64,000 nucleotides of DNA, taken from an uncultured Brevibacillus sp. Lineage in GTDB: Bacteria; Bacillota; Bacilli; Brevibacillales; Brevibacillaceae. Positions 9,049-19,903 of this stretch are shown one piece after another (position 1 is the stretch's first letter; every line of letters starts with the position of its first letter). The stretch is taken from positions 46,852-110,851 of the forward strand of contig NZ_CANMZW010000018.1 of the NCBI RefSeq assembly GCF_947502445.1, written 5' to 3'. A program made the translations under genes and the position numbers. Under the pieces are notes generated by a model. It made no database searches and had not been told where the DNA came from. It saw only the letters and a list, made by a program, of their open reading frames with translations.

Positions 9049-9313
9049 GTACAAATGTAATGCGGATGTGCTCGTTCTCCCGGCACACCGTCAACTCTAC
9101 TGTTTCCGTCAAGATGTCAGCATAGCTGTAAGAGACCCGCTCAAAGAGTTGATCATCATCAAGCTTTACCACAAACACAGATGGGTATGTTTCCTCGAGG
9201 ATGCCACTTCGTTCGACAGTTTTTCGGCGGCCACCGTTAGCTTTCAACAGGATGCGCTCACCAATGTGCCCGTCTAAACTGCGTTTAATGTCAAGTAACG
9301 CGTTTCTTGCCAT
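9041..9313 (-). CDS. veg: Veg, small biofilm-stimulating protein
   Basis: The 90-residue protein matches Veg: D-I-K-R-S-L-D-G near the start, K-A-N-G-G-R-R-K-T in the middle and [15 protein letters not shown] near the end. In B. subtilis Veg stimulates biofilm matrix genes by opposing SinR. Start ATG 9313 follows GAGGTGG with good spacing; the open frame runs four codons further. Two consensus sigma-A promoters lie just upstream, in keeping with the very strong constitutive veg promoter known in Bacillus. Confidence 0.95.
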   Translation of the reverse strand: MARNALLDIKRSLDGHIGERILLKANGGRRKTVERSGILEETYPSVFVVKLDDDQLFERVSYSYADILTETVELTVCRENEHIRITFVQQ

Positions 9314-9338
9314 TGTTCCATCCACCTCGCTTAAATCT

Positions 9339-9367
9339 ATTATAACAGCACATACTTATTTTGTCAA
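9339..9367 (-). promoter_or_regulatory. veg proximal promoter (perfect sigma-A)
   Basis: TTGACA (9367-9362), 17 bp, TATAAT (9344-9339) on the minus strand, 26 bp before the veg start codon. Confidence 0.9.
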
Positions 9368-9378
9368 AGAAATAAAAA

Positions 9379-9408
9379 ATTATAGCAATCCAGCCGATAT
9401 TTTGTCAA
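9379..9408 (-). promoter_or_regulatory. veg distal promoter (perfect sigma-A)
   Basis: TTGACA (9408-9403), 18 bp, TATAAT (9384-9379) on the minus strand, in tandem with the proximal promoter and only 12 bp from its -35 box. Confidence 0.85.
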
Positions 9409-9473
9409 CGGGGTTTTTTTCATGAAATACGTAGATTTTTGTCACTAATATCGTCACTAAATGCTGAATACAT

Positions 9474-9515
9474 AAAAAAACCCCATTTTTGGCGTAATTA
9501 GCCCAAAAACAGGGA
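9474..9515 (-). terminator. Rho-independent terminator after rsmA
   Basis: On the minus strand CCCTGTTTTTGG and CCAAAAATGGGG pair with one mismatch, followed by a seven-T run. Confidence 0.8.
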
Positions 9516-9525
9516 GGCATTTTCA

Positions 9526-10425
<900 letters not shown>

Positions 10426-10977
10426 TTACTCCCTCTCTTTGTTAATGGCTCTCATAGCCGCTTCAAATTCTTCTCGATTTATCTGGAAAGCGTTTAGTCG
10501 CTGCAGCATCTGCTTCGCATTCGCGTATCCGATGCCAAGTGCCTCTCCCAGCTTTATACGGCGCTCCTTGGAGTCTGGACCTGACGTCAGTCCGTTTTCG
10601 AGCATATCGTCTGCCGTAATCTCTCCTGCCGTTTCTGCCATCTCTGTACGCACTTCTGACAGTGCACGAATGATTACTTCGTCAGAGGCGTTCTCGACCC
10701 CGATATCGCCTTTTTTGGTGCCGTCCTCCTGTGTAATAAAGGCATGCTTGCAGCCAGGCACCTGACGGCTAATAATTTTGCGTATGCGCTCCCCCTGATA
10801 ATCAGGGTCCGTAAAAATGATAACACCGCGCTTTTGCTGCGCGAGCCTGATTTTCTCAATCGTTCTTGTATGGATGGCAGAGCCGCCCGTTTCAATCGTA
10901 TCCGCTTTGACCGCCCTCTTGATTGCAGCGGTATCGTCTCTTCCCTCTACCACGATGACCTCTTTGATCTTCATCAT
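10426..10977 (-). CDS. rnmV: Ribonuclease M5 (5S rRNA maturation)
   Basis: The 183-residue protein has an N-terminal Toprim domain: V-V-E-G-R-D-D (about 9-15) and the acidic T-D-P-D-Y-Q-G-E-R motif (about 55-63). RNase M5 cuts both sides of 5S rRNA precursors and in Bacillus needs ribosomal protein L18. The C-terminal part is the family-specific RNA-binding region. It forms a pair with rsmA. The start can be either of two adjacent ATGs. Confidence 0.95.
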   Translation of the reverse strand: MMKIKEVIVVEGRDDTAAIKRAVKADTIETGGSAIHTRTIEKIRLAQQKRGVIIFTDPDYQGERIRKIISRQVPGCKHAFITQEDGTKKGDIGVENASDEVIIRALSEVRTEMAETAGEITADDMLENGLTSGPDSKERRIKLGEALGIGYANAKQMLQRLNAFQINREEFEAAMRAINKERE

Positions 10978-11037
10978 GTGCTCCCACTTTCGTACAAAAA
11001 TGCGTATGGTACTAGTGTGCCAAAAAAACCAAGCCCA

Positions 11038-11070
11038 AAGCCCAAAAAGGGTGAAACGTTTTTGGGCTCT
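11038..11070 (-). terminator. Second hairpin downstream of yabE
   Basis: On the minus strand AGCCCAAAAA and TTTTTGGGCT pair around a 10-nt loop. It may back up the yabE terminator, or stop transcription entering from the rnmV side. Confidence 0.5.
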
Positions 11071-11107
11071 GGACCGTCTTACTAGTATTCAGCTTATCAT
11101 GACTGGC

Positions 11108-11143
11108 TAAAAAACGGAAAGACAGGAGCAATCGCTCCTGTCC
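11108..11143 (-). terminator. Rho-independent terminator after yabE
   Basis: On the minus strand GACAGGAGC, a GATT loop and GCTCCTGTC are followed by TTTCCGTTTTTT. Confidence 0.85.
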
Positions 11144-12237
11144 TACGGCTTCTGCGGACCTATAATGTAAACGGTTTTGTTGCGCTTGCGGCCAAATTGG
11201 ACCGCCTCCGGTTCTGTGCCAACAAATACGTCAATTTTACCACCACGCATAGCGCCACCCGTATCTTCTGCTCGACGATACCCTACTCCGTCAATGTAGA
11301 CCCACCATCCATATGGAATGACCTTGGGATCTACAGCAATCGTATGACCTGCCTTAGCTTTTACCCCTGTCGCCGTTCGACCATAGCCCGGCGAGCTAGG
11401 ATGTTTGCCTCCACCCGATGGTGAATAAGCAGTTAGAGTAACTCCGGTCAGTACTTTTTTCGGCCTAAACACTTTTCCACCACGAGAAACCATACCTGCT
11501 GAAGCGACCAAGACCCGTTGTGATTTATCATCCGTTTGGAGTGCTGGGACTGCAGTTCCGACAGCGATCACATGATCCTTCTTTGGTGCAAGTACGTCTC
11601 TTGAAACCAGTTCACGGGAGACCTCCTTCCCATCTTCCATGACCAGCTTGTAGTGTGCAATTGCCTTACCTTCTTGCCCGCTTTGTAACACACGGGACTT
11701 GCCCTTTTCTAAAGAGGGATCGTTCTTGCGTATTTCCTGGAACGTAACTTTCTCCTCCACATCGACCGTCTGCTCGACAACGCGTTTGACGCTGATCGCA
11801 GAATCTTTGGTCAACGATGCGGTCAAAGCCGGTTCTACCCGGTCCTTTTCACCCAATGCTATGCCGCCGTCCTTCAACGCACCAGCTACATCGCGATTGA
11901 GTGTTTGAATCACTTTTGTCTGCCCGTCAACCTGGACTGGTATCGACCAGGTTGTATGTAAGGTAATTATTGCTCCGTCTGATAGCTTCGTCTGAGGTGT
12001 CGGTTGAAGGGAATCCTTTTCCGTTACCGTAATGCTTCGCTCGGTTAAGAACTGCTCGACGGTCTTTGCTTTGGTAGCTACCGTCTTACTTTCTCCGTCC
12101 AACGAAAAAGTGACCTGTTTTGGCTGGGTAGCCTGGGCAGAGAAATAGCCAATCATGGGAACCAGCAAAAGAGCAAGGCAGCCAAAAACGACAAGCCCCC
12201 GATTCTTATACCTTTCCCAAATTGCGCGTAACTCCAT
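11143..12237 (-). CDS. yabE: YabE-like cell-wall protein (DUF348, G5 and 3D domains)
   Basis: The protein has an N-terminal membrane anchor or signal (about 14-34), DUF348 segments (about 35-150), a G5 domain (about 150-225) and a C-terminal 3D domain. The three Asp residues of the 3D domain appear in A-V-D-P, R-A-E-D-T-G-G-A and K-I-D-V. Relatives resemble resuscitation-promoting factors and remodel peptidoglycan, probably as lytic transglycosylase-like enzymes. I start at ATG 12237 (364 residues), eight bases after AAGGAG; a GTG at 12246 is too close to that site. A consensus promoter lies about 110 bp upstream. Confidence 0.9.
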   Translation of the reverse strand: MELRAIWERYKNRGLVVFGCLALLLVPMIGYFSAQATQPKQVTFSLDGESKTVATKAKTVEQFLTERSITVTEKDSLQPTPQTKLSDGAIITLHTTWSIPVQVDGQTKVIQTLNRDVAGALKDGGIALGEKDRVEPALTASLTKDSAISVKRVVEQTVDVEEKVTFQEIRKNDPSLEKGKSRVLQSGQEGKAIAHYKLVMEDGKEVSRELVSRDVLAPKKDHVIAVGTAVPALQTDDKSQRVLVASAGMVSRGGKVFRPKKVLTGVTLTAYSPSGGGKHPSSPGYGRTATGVKAKAGHTIAVDPKVIPYGWWVYIDGVGYRRAEDTGGAMRGGKIDVFVGTEPEAVQFGRKRNKTVYIIGPQKP

Positions 12238-12353
12238 TTCCCACACTCCTTTTCCTAGAAAAGCGCGTTGGCTTTTCCTGTCTAGCCAGGTAAGGGTCGA
12301 TGTAATTGCACTAATATTCTGGAAGTGGCCGGTACTAATTAAGGTCGGATTTG

Positions 12354-12382
12354 ATTGTATGTTATCTTCCCGGCTTTGTCAA
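12354..12382 (-). promoter_or_regulatory. Sigma-A promoter of yabE
   Basis: TTGACA (12382-12377), 17 bp, TACAAT (12359-12354) on the minus strand. It leaves a leader of about 110 nt containing a small hairpin at 12255-12279. The remainder of 12383-12540 shows no gene. Confidence 0.85.
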
Positions 12383-12540
12383 ATTTCCCCTACCTTGGCC
12401 GAAGCGATAATGGAACCAGACTAGCAAAAAACCAATGGCGAATGGTAGCAGGTTCCTGTCGAGAGCACGTGTCGGATGGACAATAATCGTTCGACACATT
12501 GTTCATGGTATGCGTCGATAAAAAGGAGTAGAACAACGAC

Positions 12541-12583
12541 AAAAAAGCGGGAAATCCACGACAGCCGTGATTTCCCGCTTTTA
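12541..12583 (-). terminator. Rho-independent terminator after tatD
   Basis: On the minus strand AAGCGGGAAATC and GATTTCCCGCTT pair, followed by TTTTG, immediately after the tatD stop. Confidence 0.85.
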
Positions 12584-12584
12584 C

Positions 12585-13355
12585 TTATTTGCTTAATCGA
12601 AACAAACGCTTGGCATTGTCAGTAGTAATTTGCGCCATTTCCTCATAAGACAAGCCACGAATGTTCGCCATCTCCTCGCAGACATAGCGGACGTAGCCAC
12701 TCTCATTTCGCTTGCCACGGAACGGATGCGGCGTGAGATATGGGCAATCCGTTTCTATCAACAGCTTGTTCAGTGGTACTTTAGCCGCAACTTCTTTTGG
12801 CTGCTTGGCATTTTTGAAAGTAAGTGGTCCCCCGAACGAAATGTAGAAATTCATATCGAGAGCGAGCTTGGCTGTTTCCCAGCTACCCGAGAAGCAGTGC
12901 ATGATCCCGCCCACATCGGCTGCCTTCTCTTCTTTCAAAATGGTCAAAACGTCCTGATGGGCATCCCGGTTGTGAATAATGATCGGCATATCGAGCTTGC
13001 GCGCAAGACGAATCTGCTTGCGAAACACCTCTGCCTGAACATCCTTCGGCGACGTATCCCAGTAGTAATCAAGACCCATCTCACCCAAACCTACGACTTT
13101 TGGATGACGACTCAGCTCCTCGATCCACTCCAGATGCTCATCGGTCATGTCCTTGGCGTCTTGCGGGTGCCAGCCGATGACTGCATGTATAAAATCATGG
13201 GCTTCTGCCAGCTCTATGCAGGTCGGGATCGTCTCTGCATTAAAACCGATGTTTACTATCGTACTGACGCCATTTTCTCGCGCGCGGGCGATAACTTCTT
13301 CCCGATCCTCGTCAAATTCCTTTGCATTCAAATGCGCGTGCGTTTCAAATAACAC
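12585..13355 (-). CDS. tatD: TatD-family metal-dependent hydrolase (YabD)
   Basis: The 256-residue TIM-barrel protein carries the TatD metal ligands: H-A-H near residues 6-8, G-E-M-G-L-D-Y around 91-97, I-H-N-R-D-A near 127, C-F-S-G near 154 and E-T-D-C-P-Y near 203. The family includes 3'-5' DNA exonucleases and other phosphohydrolases; the physiological substrate is not clear from sequence. It directly follows metG with a 27-bp gap, as yabD follows metS in B. subtilis, and probably shares the T-box-controlled transcript. Confidence 0.93.
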   Translation of the reverse strand: MLFETHAHLNAKEFDEDREEVIARARENGVSTIVNIGFNAETIPTCIELAEAHDFIHAVIGWHPQDAKDMTDEHLEWIEELSRHPKVVGLGEMGLDYYWDTSPKDVQAEVFRKQIRLARKLDMPIIIHNRDAHQDVLTILKEEKAADVGGIMHCFSGSWETAKLALDMNFYISFGGPLTFKNAKQPKEVAAKVPLNKLLIETDCPYLTPHPFRGKRNESGYVRYVCEEMANIRGLSYEEMAQITTDNAKRLFRLSK

Positions 13356-13382
13356 AGCTGGTCCTTCCTTTCCTGCCCCTTG

Positions 13383-15440
<2,058 letters not shown>

Positions 15441-15446
15441 TTAAAA

Positions 15447-15745
15447 AAAGGAAAAGCCCACCCCAAAAAATTGGGGCGAGCTCTATCTCGCGGTACCACC
15501 CAAAAGCTCCATTCCCTCACGGAAAATGGACTTGGTGAGTCAAAAATGACTCGACCCGTAACGTGGGCATACGTTGTAGACTACTGCGAACAGTAACAAC
15601 CGTCGCTCGTTCATCTACAAGACTCAGGGTCCATGTTCAGCTTGCTCGCTTATACCGGCTTTCAGCTAACCCGGCTCTCTGGAATAAGGAGTATCCGCTT
15701 ACTCTTCCCATCATGGTCGTTTGGTATAGAAATACCTCAATTACC
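15447..15745 (-). promoter_or_regulatory. T-box riboswitch (methionine) of metG
   Basis: The leader contains the conserved T-box GGTGGTACCGCG (15500-15489), followed by a terminator stem GCTCGCCCC/GGGGTGGGC with a T-run (about 15484-15452). Upstream are paired segments typical of stem I. An ATG in GAACATGGAC (15634-15632) is the likely Met specifier. Uncharged tRNA-Met should favour the antiterminator. Confidence 0.88.
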
Positions 15746-15749
15746 CTCT

Positions 15750-15777
15750 ATTGTACACGACCGCTATGTTTTGTAAA
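15750..15777 (-). promoter_or_regulatory. Sigma-A promoter of the metG T-box transcript
   Basis: TTTACA (15777-15772), 16 bp, TACAAT (15755-15750) on the minus strand. Confidence 0.75.
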
Positions 15778-15819
15778 CATCCTCCTTGCGCCTTTTTACG
15801 GATAAGGAAAAATTGCGTA

Positions 15820-15900
15820 TTCGACAAATAATGATGACAAAAAAAGGGCGGAACGAGAAAATAAGGTTTATTTGTCGAATCAAATCTATAATATTCGACA
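15820..15900. promoter_or_regulatory. Cluster of three Spo0A boxes upstream of abrB
   Basis: Exact TTCGACA/TGTCGAA heptamers lie at 15820-15826, 15873-15879 and 15894-15900, in an AT-rich stretch between the divergent metG and abrB promoters. They match the 0A box consensus TGTCGAA. Confidence 0.65.
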
Positions 15901-16048
15901 TAATACGACTTAAATTTCAAGCTATAATCCCAGTAAATTTTATCCATAAATATTTCCATATTGTTGAAGCTGATTGAATAAACGTTGGTATATCAATCTT
16001 TCTATTTTCAAAAAACACTTTTCTTTTCAAAGAATTGTCAAAATGATG

Positions 16049-16077
16049 TTGACACCTTTGGGAATCGCTGGTATGAT
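16049..16077 (+). promoter_or_regulatory. Sigma-A promoter of abrB
   Basis: TTGACA (16049-16054), 17 bp, TATGAT (16072-16077). The predicted start is near 16084. Confidence 0.88.
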
Positions 16078-16092
16078 GATTCCAACAGAAAA

Positions 16093-16140
16093 TGTCGAAT
16101 ATTGACGATTAACAATATACGCGTACCAATAGGATCGACA
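16093..16140. promoter_or_regulatory. Spo0A boxes in the abrB leader
   Basis: An exact TGTCGAA is at 16093-16099, about +10 from the predicted start, and a 6/7 match (ATCGACA) is at 16134-16140. In B. subtilis, Spo0A represses abrB through 0A boxes just downstream of its start. Confidence 0.7.
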
Positions 16141-16168
16141 TATCCACAATTTAGGAGGAGAAATCAAT

Positions 16169-16420
16169 ATGATGAAATCAACAGGTATTGTTCGTAAAGT
16201 GGACGAGTTGGGCCGTGTCGTTATTCCAATCGAATTGCGCCGTACACTGGGCATCGCTGAAAAAGACGCTTTGGAAATCTACGTAGATGGCGAGCGCATC
16301 ATCTTGAAAAAGTACGAGCCTGCATGCATCTTCTGTGGTAACGCTGATCGAGTATCTCATTTTAAAGGTAAAATTGTTTGCCAAGACTGTCTGACTGAAA
16401 TGCCAGTTGTAAAACGCTAA
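16169..16420 (+). CDS. abrB: Transition-state regulator AbrB, variant with C-terminal four-Cys motif
   Basis: The N-terminal 50 residues are nearly identical to B. subtilis AbrB, the swapped-hairpin DNA-binding domain that represses stationary-phase genes during growth. The C-terminal part differs: it has C53-x2-C56 and C71-x2-C74, a likely zinc ribbon instead of the B. subtilis multimerisation tail. I recall this form from other Paenibacillaceae and clostridia. Start ATG 16169 follows AGGAGGAG; ATG 16172 is also possible. Promoter and Spo0A boxes upstream support its role in sporulation entry, and spoVG in this window is a probable target. Confidence 0.95.
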   Translation: MMKSTGIVRKVDELGRVVIPIELRRTLGIAEKDALEIYVDGERIILKKYEPACIFCGNADRVSHFKGKIVCQDCLTEMPVVKR

Positions 16421-16439
16421 TTTTAGTCTTTACATATAC

Positions 16440-16481
16440 CAAAGCCTTCGAAGGTGGACAAGCCCTTTGAAGGCTTTTTTG
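16440..16481 (+). terminator. Rho-independent terminator after abrB
   Basis: AAGCCTTCGAAGG and CCTTTGAAGGCTT pair, followed by TTTTGT. Confidence 0.85.
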
Positions 16482-16502
16482 TATCACGTTTACTCGCATC
16501 TG

Positions 16503-16606
16503 CATTAGAAAACTTGGCTTTGCCAAGCCTTTTGGCGCAGGCGGGGCCTTAGTTGCGCTTATACTATCTTCCTTAGAATTTTATACTTTCCGATAGTACA
16601 AAAAAA
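16503..16606. repeat. Long copy of an intergenic repeat
   Basis: The element starts CATTAGAAAACTTGGC, has an internal CTTGGC-TTT-GCCAAG hairpin and a GC-rich centre, and ends with ACTATC/GATAGT arms before a poly-A run. Its two ends match 6153-6187. Confidence 0.55.
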
Positions 16607-16631
16607 GCTGACCCAATTTGGTCAGCTCTAC
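16596..16631 (-). terminator. Rho-independent terminator after rsmI
   Basis: On the minus strand AGCTGACC and GGGTCAGCT pair around AAATT, followed by TTTTTTTG. The stem begins at the rsmI stop. Confidence 0.85.
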
Positions 16632-17515
16632 TCATCCTCCGAATGACGGTGGTATTCATTATATATATCCCGCTTCGCAACGTTTCGATCATCAGCAGCC
16701 TGCTTGATTGCTTCCTTTTTTGTCATGCCCTGTGTGCAGTAATGATCGACATGCTCCACAACGCTGAGTGCAGACCACCACAAAGCTTCGTCGGGGTCAT
16801 CTTCCAAAGGCCCTGTGTACCCTTCTACAATCAAACAAAACTCACCTCGCGCTTCACCCTCCTGCAGCCATCCGATCAGCTCGTCCAGCGTTCCACGGAC
16901 AAACTCCTCGTAGCGTTTGGTAAGCTCTCTCGCCAAAACAGCGCGGCGATTTCCCCACGCTTCGCGAATCGCGGTCAACGTCTTTTCAATACGATGCGGC
17001 GCTTCATAAAAAATCAAGGTCTCCGGATATCGCTTGAGCCGTTCCAGCTCCTCGCGTCGCTCCTTGTTTTCGCGTCCTATGAACCCGCAAAATACAAAGC
17101 GCTCTGTCGGCAAGCCTGATGCGATCAGCGCAGTCAAAGCTGCATTGGCTCCCGGAACCGGGATTACCGGATAGCCTGCCTCTGTTGCATCACGGACCAG
17201 CTCAGCTCCAGGGTCAGATATAGCAGGCAAGCCCGCGTCACTCACCAAGGCAATTTTTTTACCCTCTGCAAGCCATTGCAACAGGCCGCTACCACTCGCT
17301 TCCTTATTATGCTCGTGATAGCTCACGGTTCGTTTTTCAATTTGAAAATGATTGAGCAGCTTTCTCGTCTGGCGCGTATCTTCACAAGCAATGACATCGA
17401 CAGCTCGCAGTGTTTCCAGACAGCGGACTGTGATATCGTCCAGATTTCCAATAGGTGTTGCCACCAGATAAAGGACACCTGTTTCTTCAGCAGCAAAACT
17501 GCGTTGCACATTCAT
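16628..17515 (-). CDS. rsmI: 16S rRNA (cytidine1402-2'-O)-methyltransferase
   Basis: The 295-residue tetrapyrrole-methylase-fold protein methylates the ribose of C1402 in the decoding centre. Diagnostic segments are [15 protein letters not shown] near the N-terminus, [19 protein letters not shown] and F-Y-E-A-P-H-R. It overlaps the upstream GIY-YIG gene by four bases, so the two are translationally coupled. The order yabB-yazA-yabC(rsmI) is conserved in Bacillus. Confidence 0.96.
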   Translation of the reverse strand: MNVQRSFAAEETGVLYLVATPIGNLDDITVRCLETLRAVDVIACEDTRQTRKLLNHFQIEKRTVSYHEHNKEASGSGLLQWLAEGKKIALVSDAGLPAISDPGAELVRDATEAGYPVIPVPGANAALTALIASGLPTERFVFCGFIGRENKERREELERLKRYPETLIFYEAPHRIEKTLTAIREAWGNRRAVLARELTKRYEEFVRGTLDELIGWLQEGEARGEFCLIVEGYTGPLEDDPDEALWWSALSVVEHVDHYCTQGMTKKEAIKQAADDRNVAKRDIYNEYHRHSEDE

Positions 17516-17847
17516 CGTGAGTCCCTCCCTCCTACTGTGGCATCGAATCCTTCGACACTATTTTGACTGGCTTCATGCAATCGATCATGCAAAGCGGCAA
17601 TCAACTCTTCCTTTTTTGGGCGGGACAGTCGTTTGATTGCTTCCTCTCTCTTCAATCCCCAGGAGCGATCTGTCCCTTCTTCCCAATAAAGCAGTTCTAC
17701 CGGCCCACGTCCACGCGTGTATTTTGCACCCTTGCCCTCATTGTGCATACGAATGCGCCTCAACAGCTCGGTTGTGTAGCCGGTGTACAGGCTGTTGTCT
17801 GCACAGGACAGCATGTAGACAAAATGACTTTTATAGGAGGGAATCAC
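17512..17847 (-). CDS. GIY-YIG domain protein (YazA/UPF0213 family)
   Basis: This small protein is built on a GIY-YIG nuclease domain: [17 protein letters not shown] contains the Y and GY core, followed by R-R-I-R-M-H-N and the K-G-A-K-Y-T-R segment. The family's cellular role is unsettled. I choose GTG 17847 (111 residues) because the longer frame to ATG 17907 would overlap the upstream methyltransferase by 77 bp; the ribosome site for either is weak. It overlaps rsmI by four bases. Confidence 0.82.
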   Translation of the reverse strand: MIPSYKSHFVYMLSCADNSLYTGYTTELLRRIRMHNEGKGAKYTRGRGPVELLYWEEGTDRSWGLKREEAIKRLSRPKKEELIAALHDRLHEASQNSVEGFDATVGGRDSR

Positions 17848-18598
17848 GTCTTCCGAAATAGATTTCTTGCAGTTCTTCACAGTATTCCTCTCCATTTTCG
17901 TAGACAATCAACGGCGAACCAATTCTGAGCTCCGGCTTGCCGCCCCTCATCCCCTCAATGAGGACCATATTTGGTTCTGCTTCTCTACGAGGATATACAA
18001 GCCGCATCCGCTTGGGCTCGATCCCGTATTGGCGCATCAATGCAATGATATCGATCAAACGAGTAGAACGATGGACCATCGCGAGCTTGCCCCCGTTTTT
18101 CAGCAGCTGACTGCCTACCCGGATCACGTCCTCCAGCGAAAGCATGATTTCGTGCCGCGCAATGGCGAAGTGCTCGCTGATGTTTTTTTCTCCACTGGTT
18201 GCTGGCATATACGGCGGATTGCACGTAATCAAATCAAACTTGCCATGACCAAAACGCGAAACCGCATCTTTTACATCACCGTGGTGCATCGTAATTCGCT
18301 CTTCCAGCCCGTTTAGCACTACATTACGGCTCGCCATACTAAACAACCGTTCCTGGATTTCGATTCCTTCAAATTTCGCCTCGGGAGTACGTGTCGTCAT
18401 AATTAACGGAATCGCACCATTGCCCGTGCAAAAATCCAGGATTCGTCCTCTTTTCGGTACGGAAGCAAAGCGAGCCAGCAATACGGCATCCATCGAAAAG
18501 CAAAATACTTCATGGCTTTGAATAATTTTCAGCTCGTGTGTCAATAAATCGTCGATGCGCTCTGATTCAAAAAGCGGCACGCCTGTGACAGGTTCCAT
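17831..18598 (-). CDS. tRNA1(Val) (adenine37-N6)-methyltransferase-like protein (YabB)
   Basis: The 255-residue class I SAM methyltransferase has motif [12 protein letters not shown] near residues 54-64 and the N6-adenine signature N-P-P-Y near 124. It matches the TrmN6/YfiC family that modifies A37 of a tRNA; the exact tRNA in Gram-positives is not certain. It directly precedes the GIY-YIG gene with overlap. A terminator separates it from yabA upstream, so it probably has its own promoter in the short gap. Confidence 0.9.
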   Translation of the reverse strand: MEPVTGVPLFESERIDDLLTHELKIIQSHEVFCFSMDAVLLARFASVPKRGRILDFCTGNGAIPLIMTTRTPEAKFEGIEIQERLFSMASRNVVLNGLEERITMHHGDVKDAVSRFGHGKFDLITCNPPYMPATSGEKNISEHFAIARHEIMLSLEDVIRVGSQLLKNGGKLAMVHRSTRLIDIIALMRQYGIEPKRMRLVYPRREAEPNMVLIEGMRGGKPELRIGSPLIVYENGEEYCEELQEIYFGRRDSLL

Positions 18599-18633
18599 CT
18601 ATTGCTTTCTACTCCTTTAGCTTTTGCGTCTCT

Positions 18634-18673
18634 TTGAAAAAGCGACCTGACACGTGGCCCAGGTCGCTTTTCC
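18634..18673 (-). terminator. Rho-independent terminator after yabA
   Basis: On the minus strand AAAAGCGACCTG and CAGGTCGCTTTT form a 12-bp stem followed by TCAAAG. The upstream A-run makes it effective in both directions. Confidence 0.8.
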
Positions 18674-18684
18674 TTACACACCGT

Positions 18685-19056
18685 TTATTTTTGAGGGCCT
18701 CCGCTCAGGAACGAGAGACAGAAGAGGCAATCTCCTTCTTTACGTAGGCTTCCGAAATGCACATTGCAGATGTGGAATCCTTCTGCGTACAGACGAGCCA
18801 GATTGTCATATCCTTCTCCGACTACTGCCTTTTTGGCTTTTTCCTTCGCAACAGGGCTTGTTCCCTTTTGTTTCGTTTGGGACCCTGTCTTCTTTCTGTC
18901 CAGTCGGTTGCGAAGGTGCTGGTTTTCAACGAGTAATTGGGCATTTTCCTCCATCAAAACGACGATGACGTCTTTCAACTCACCAATCTCTTTATACAGG
19001 TCCCCAATACGTTCTTCAATGCTCGCCATTTTGACGAAGATTTCCCGTTTGTCCAC
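18685..19056 (-). CDS. yabA: DNA replication initiation control protein YabA
   Basis: The 123-residue protein has a leucine-zipper-like coiled coil (about 8-50), a basic Lys-rich linker, and a C-terminal zinc-binding domain with H-I-C-N-x-x-F-G-S-L-R and [10 protein letters not shown]. YabA binds DnaA and DnaN and limits re-initiation at oriC. Its place between ricT and the TrmN6-like gene is as in B. subtilis. It is 28 bp from ricT and likely in the holB-ricT-yabA transcript. Confidence 0.95.
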   Translation of the reverse strand: MDKREIFVKMASIEERIGDLYKEIGELKDVIVVLMEENAQLLVENQHLRNRLDRKKTGSQTKQKGTSPVAKEKAKKAVVGEGYDNLARLYAEGFHICNVHFGSLRKEGDCLFCLSFLSGGPQK

Positions 19057-19084
19057 TAGCTCACCTCTCCCCTACCCCCACTGC

Positions 19085-19900
19085 TTATTCAAAAGTGGGG
19101 AGCCCTATCGCAATCTCATCAAGTCCAAACTCTGTGACCTTTTTGTCGATCGAAAGCTCTACTTGGACGGATTGGTCCAGTACGTTAACAGACACAACGC
19201 GTCCATTCCCCATCGGGGTGGTCACCATTTTCCCAACATCAGGCATTTCATCGCGTGTGCTTTCATAGTTGTCGTTCTCGTATTTTAAACAGCACATCAA
19301 CCGGCCACACAGACCAGAGATTTTAGCTGGATTCAACGAAAGGTTTTGGTCCTTGGCCATTTTGATCGATACAGGCTCAAAATCACCGAGGAACGTCGAA
19401 CAGCACAGCAATCGACCACACGGACCGATGCCGCCGAGCATTTTTGCTTCATCACGTACACCGATCTGGCGCAGCTCGATGCGCGTGCGGAATACGGAAG
19501 CCAAATCTTTGACCAGCTCACGGAAATCAACTCTTCCATCAGCCGTAAAGTAAAAAATGATCTTGTTGCGGTCAAATGTGTACTCCACATCGACCAGCTT
19601 CATGTCGAGCTTGTGTTCCTTGATCTTCGTCTGACACACCGCAAATGCGTTCTTGGCAGCCTGCTTATTCTCGTCAACCTGTTTGGCATCGCGGTCATCT
19701 GCCATCCGGATCACTTTTTTAAGCGGCAAAACCACATCGGAATCAGCCACTTCTTTTTTACCGATGACGACCTTCCCAAACTCGACCCCTCGCGCCGTTT
19801 CTACAATGACGGTGCAATCTTTCTCTATCGGCAGTCGGTCAGGGTCGAAATAATATATTTTGCCCGCCTTTTTAAAGCGGACGCCAACAACCTCATACAA
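19085..19900 (-). CDS. ricT: PSP1-domain protein RicT (YaaT)
   Basis: The 271-residue protein contains the PSP1 C-terminal domain and the conserved cysteines G-P-C-G-R-L-L-C-C and G-L-C-G-R-L-M-C-C that bind iron-sulfur clusters in the Y complex. With RicA and RicF, RicT guides RNase Y in mRNA maturation and supports competence, biofilm and sporulation in B. subtilis. It lies three bases after holB. ricA and ricF are not in this window; in Bacillus they lie elsewhere. Confidence 0.95.
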   Translation of the reverse strand: MYEVVGVRFKKAGKIYYFDPDRLPIEKDCTVIVETARGVEFGKVVIGKKEVADSDVVLPLKKVIRMADDRDAKQVDENKQAAKNAFAVCQTKIKEHKLDMKLVDVEYTFDRNKIIFYFTADGRVDFRELVKDLASVFRTRIELRQIGVRDEAKMLGGIGPCGRLLCCSTFLGDFEPVSIKMAKDQNLSLNPAKISGLCGRLMCCLKYENDNYESTRDEMPDVGKMVTTPMGNGRVVSVNVLDQSVQVELSIDKKVTEFGLDEIAIGLPTFE

Positions 19901-19903
19901 GGG

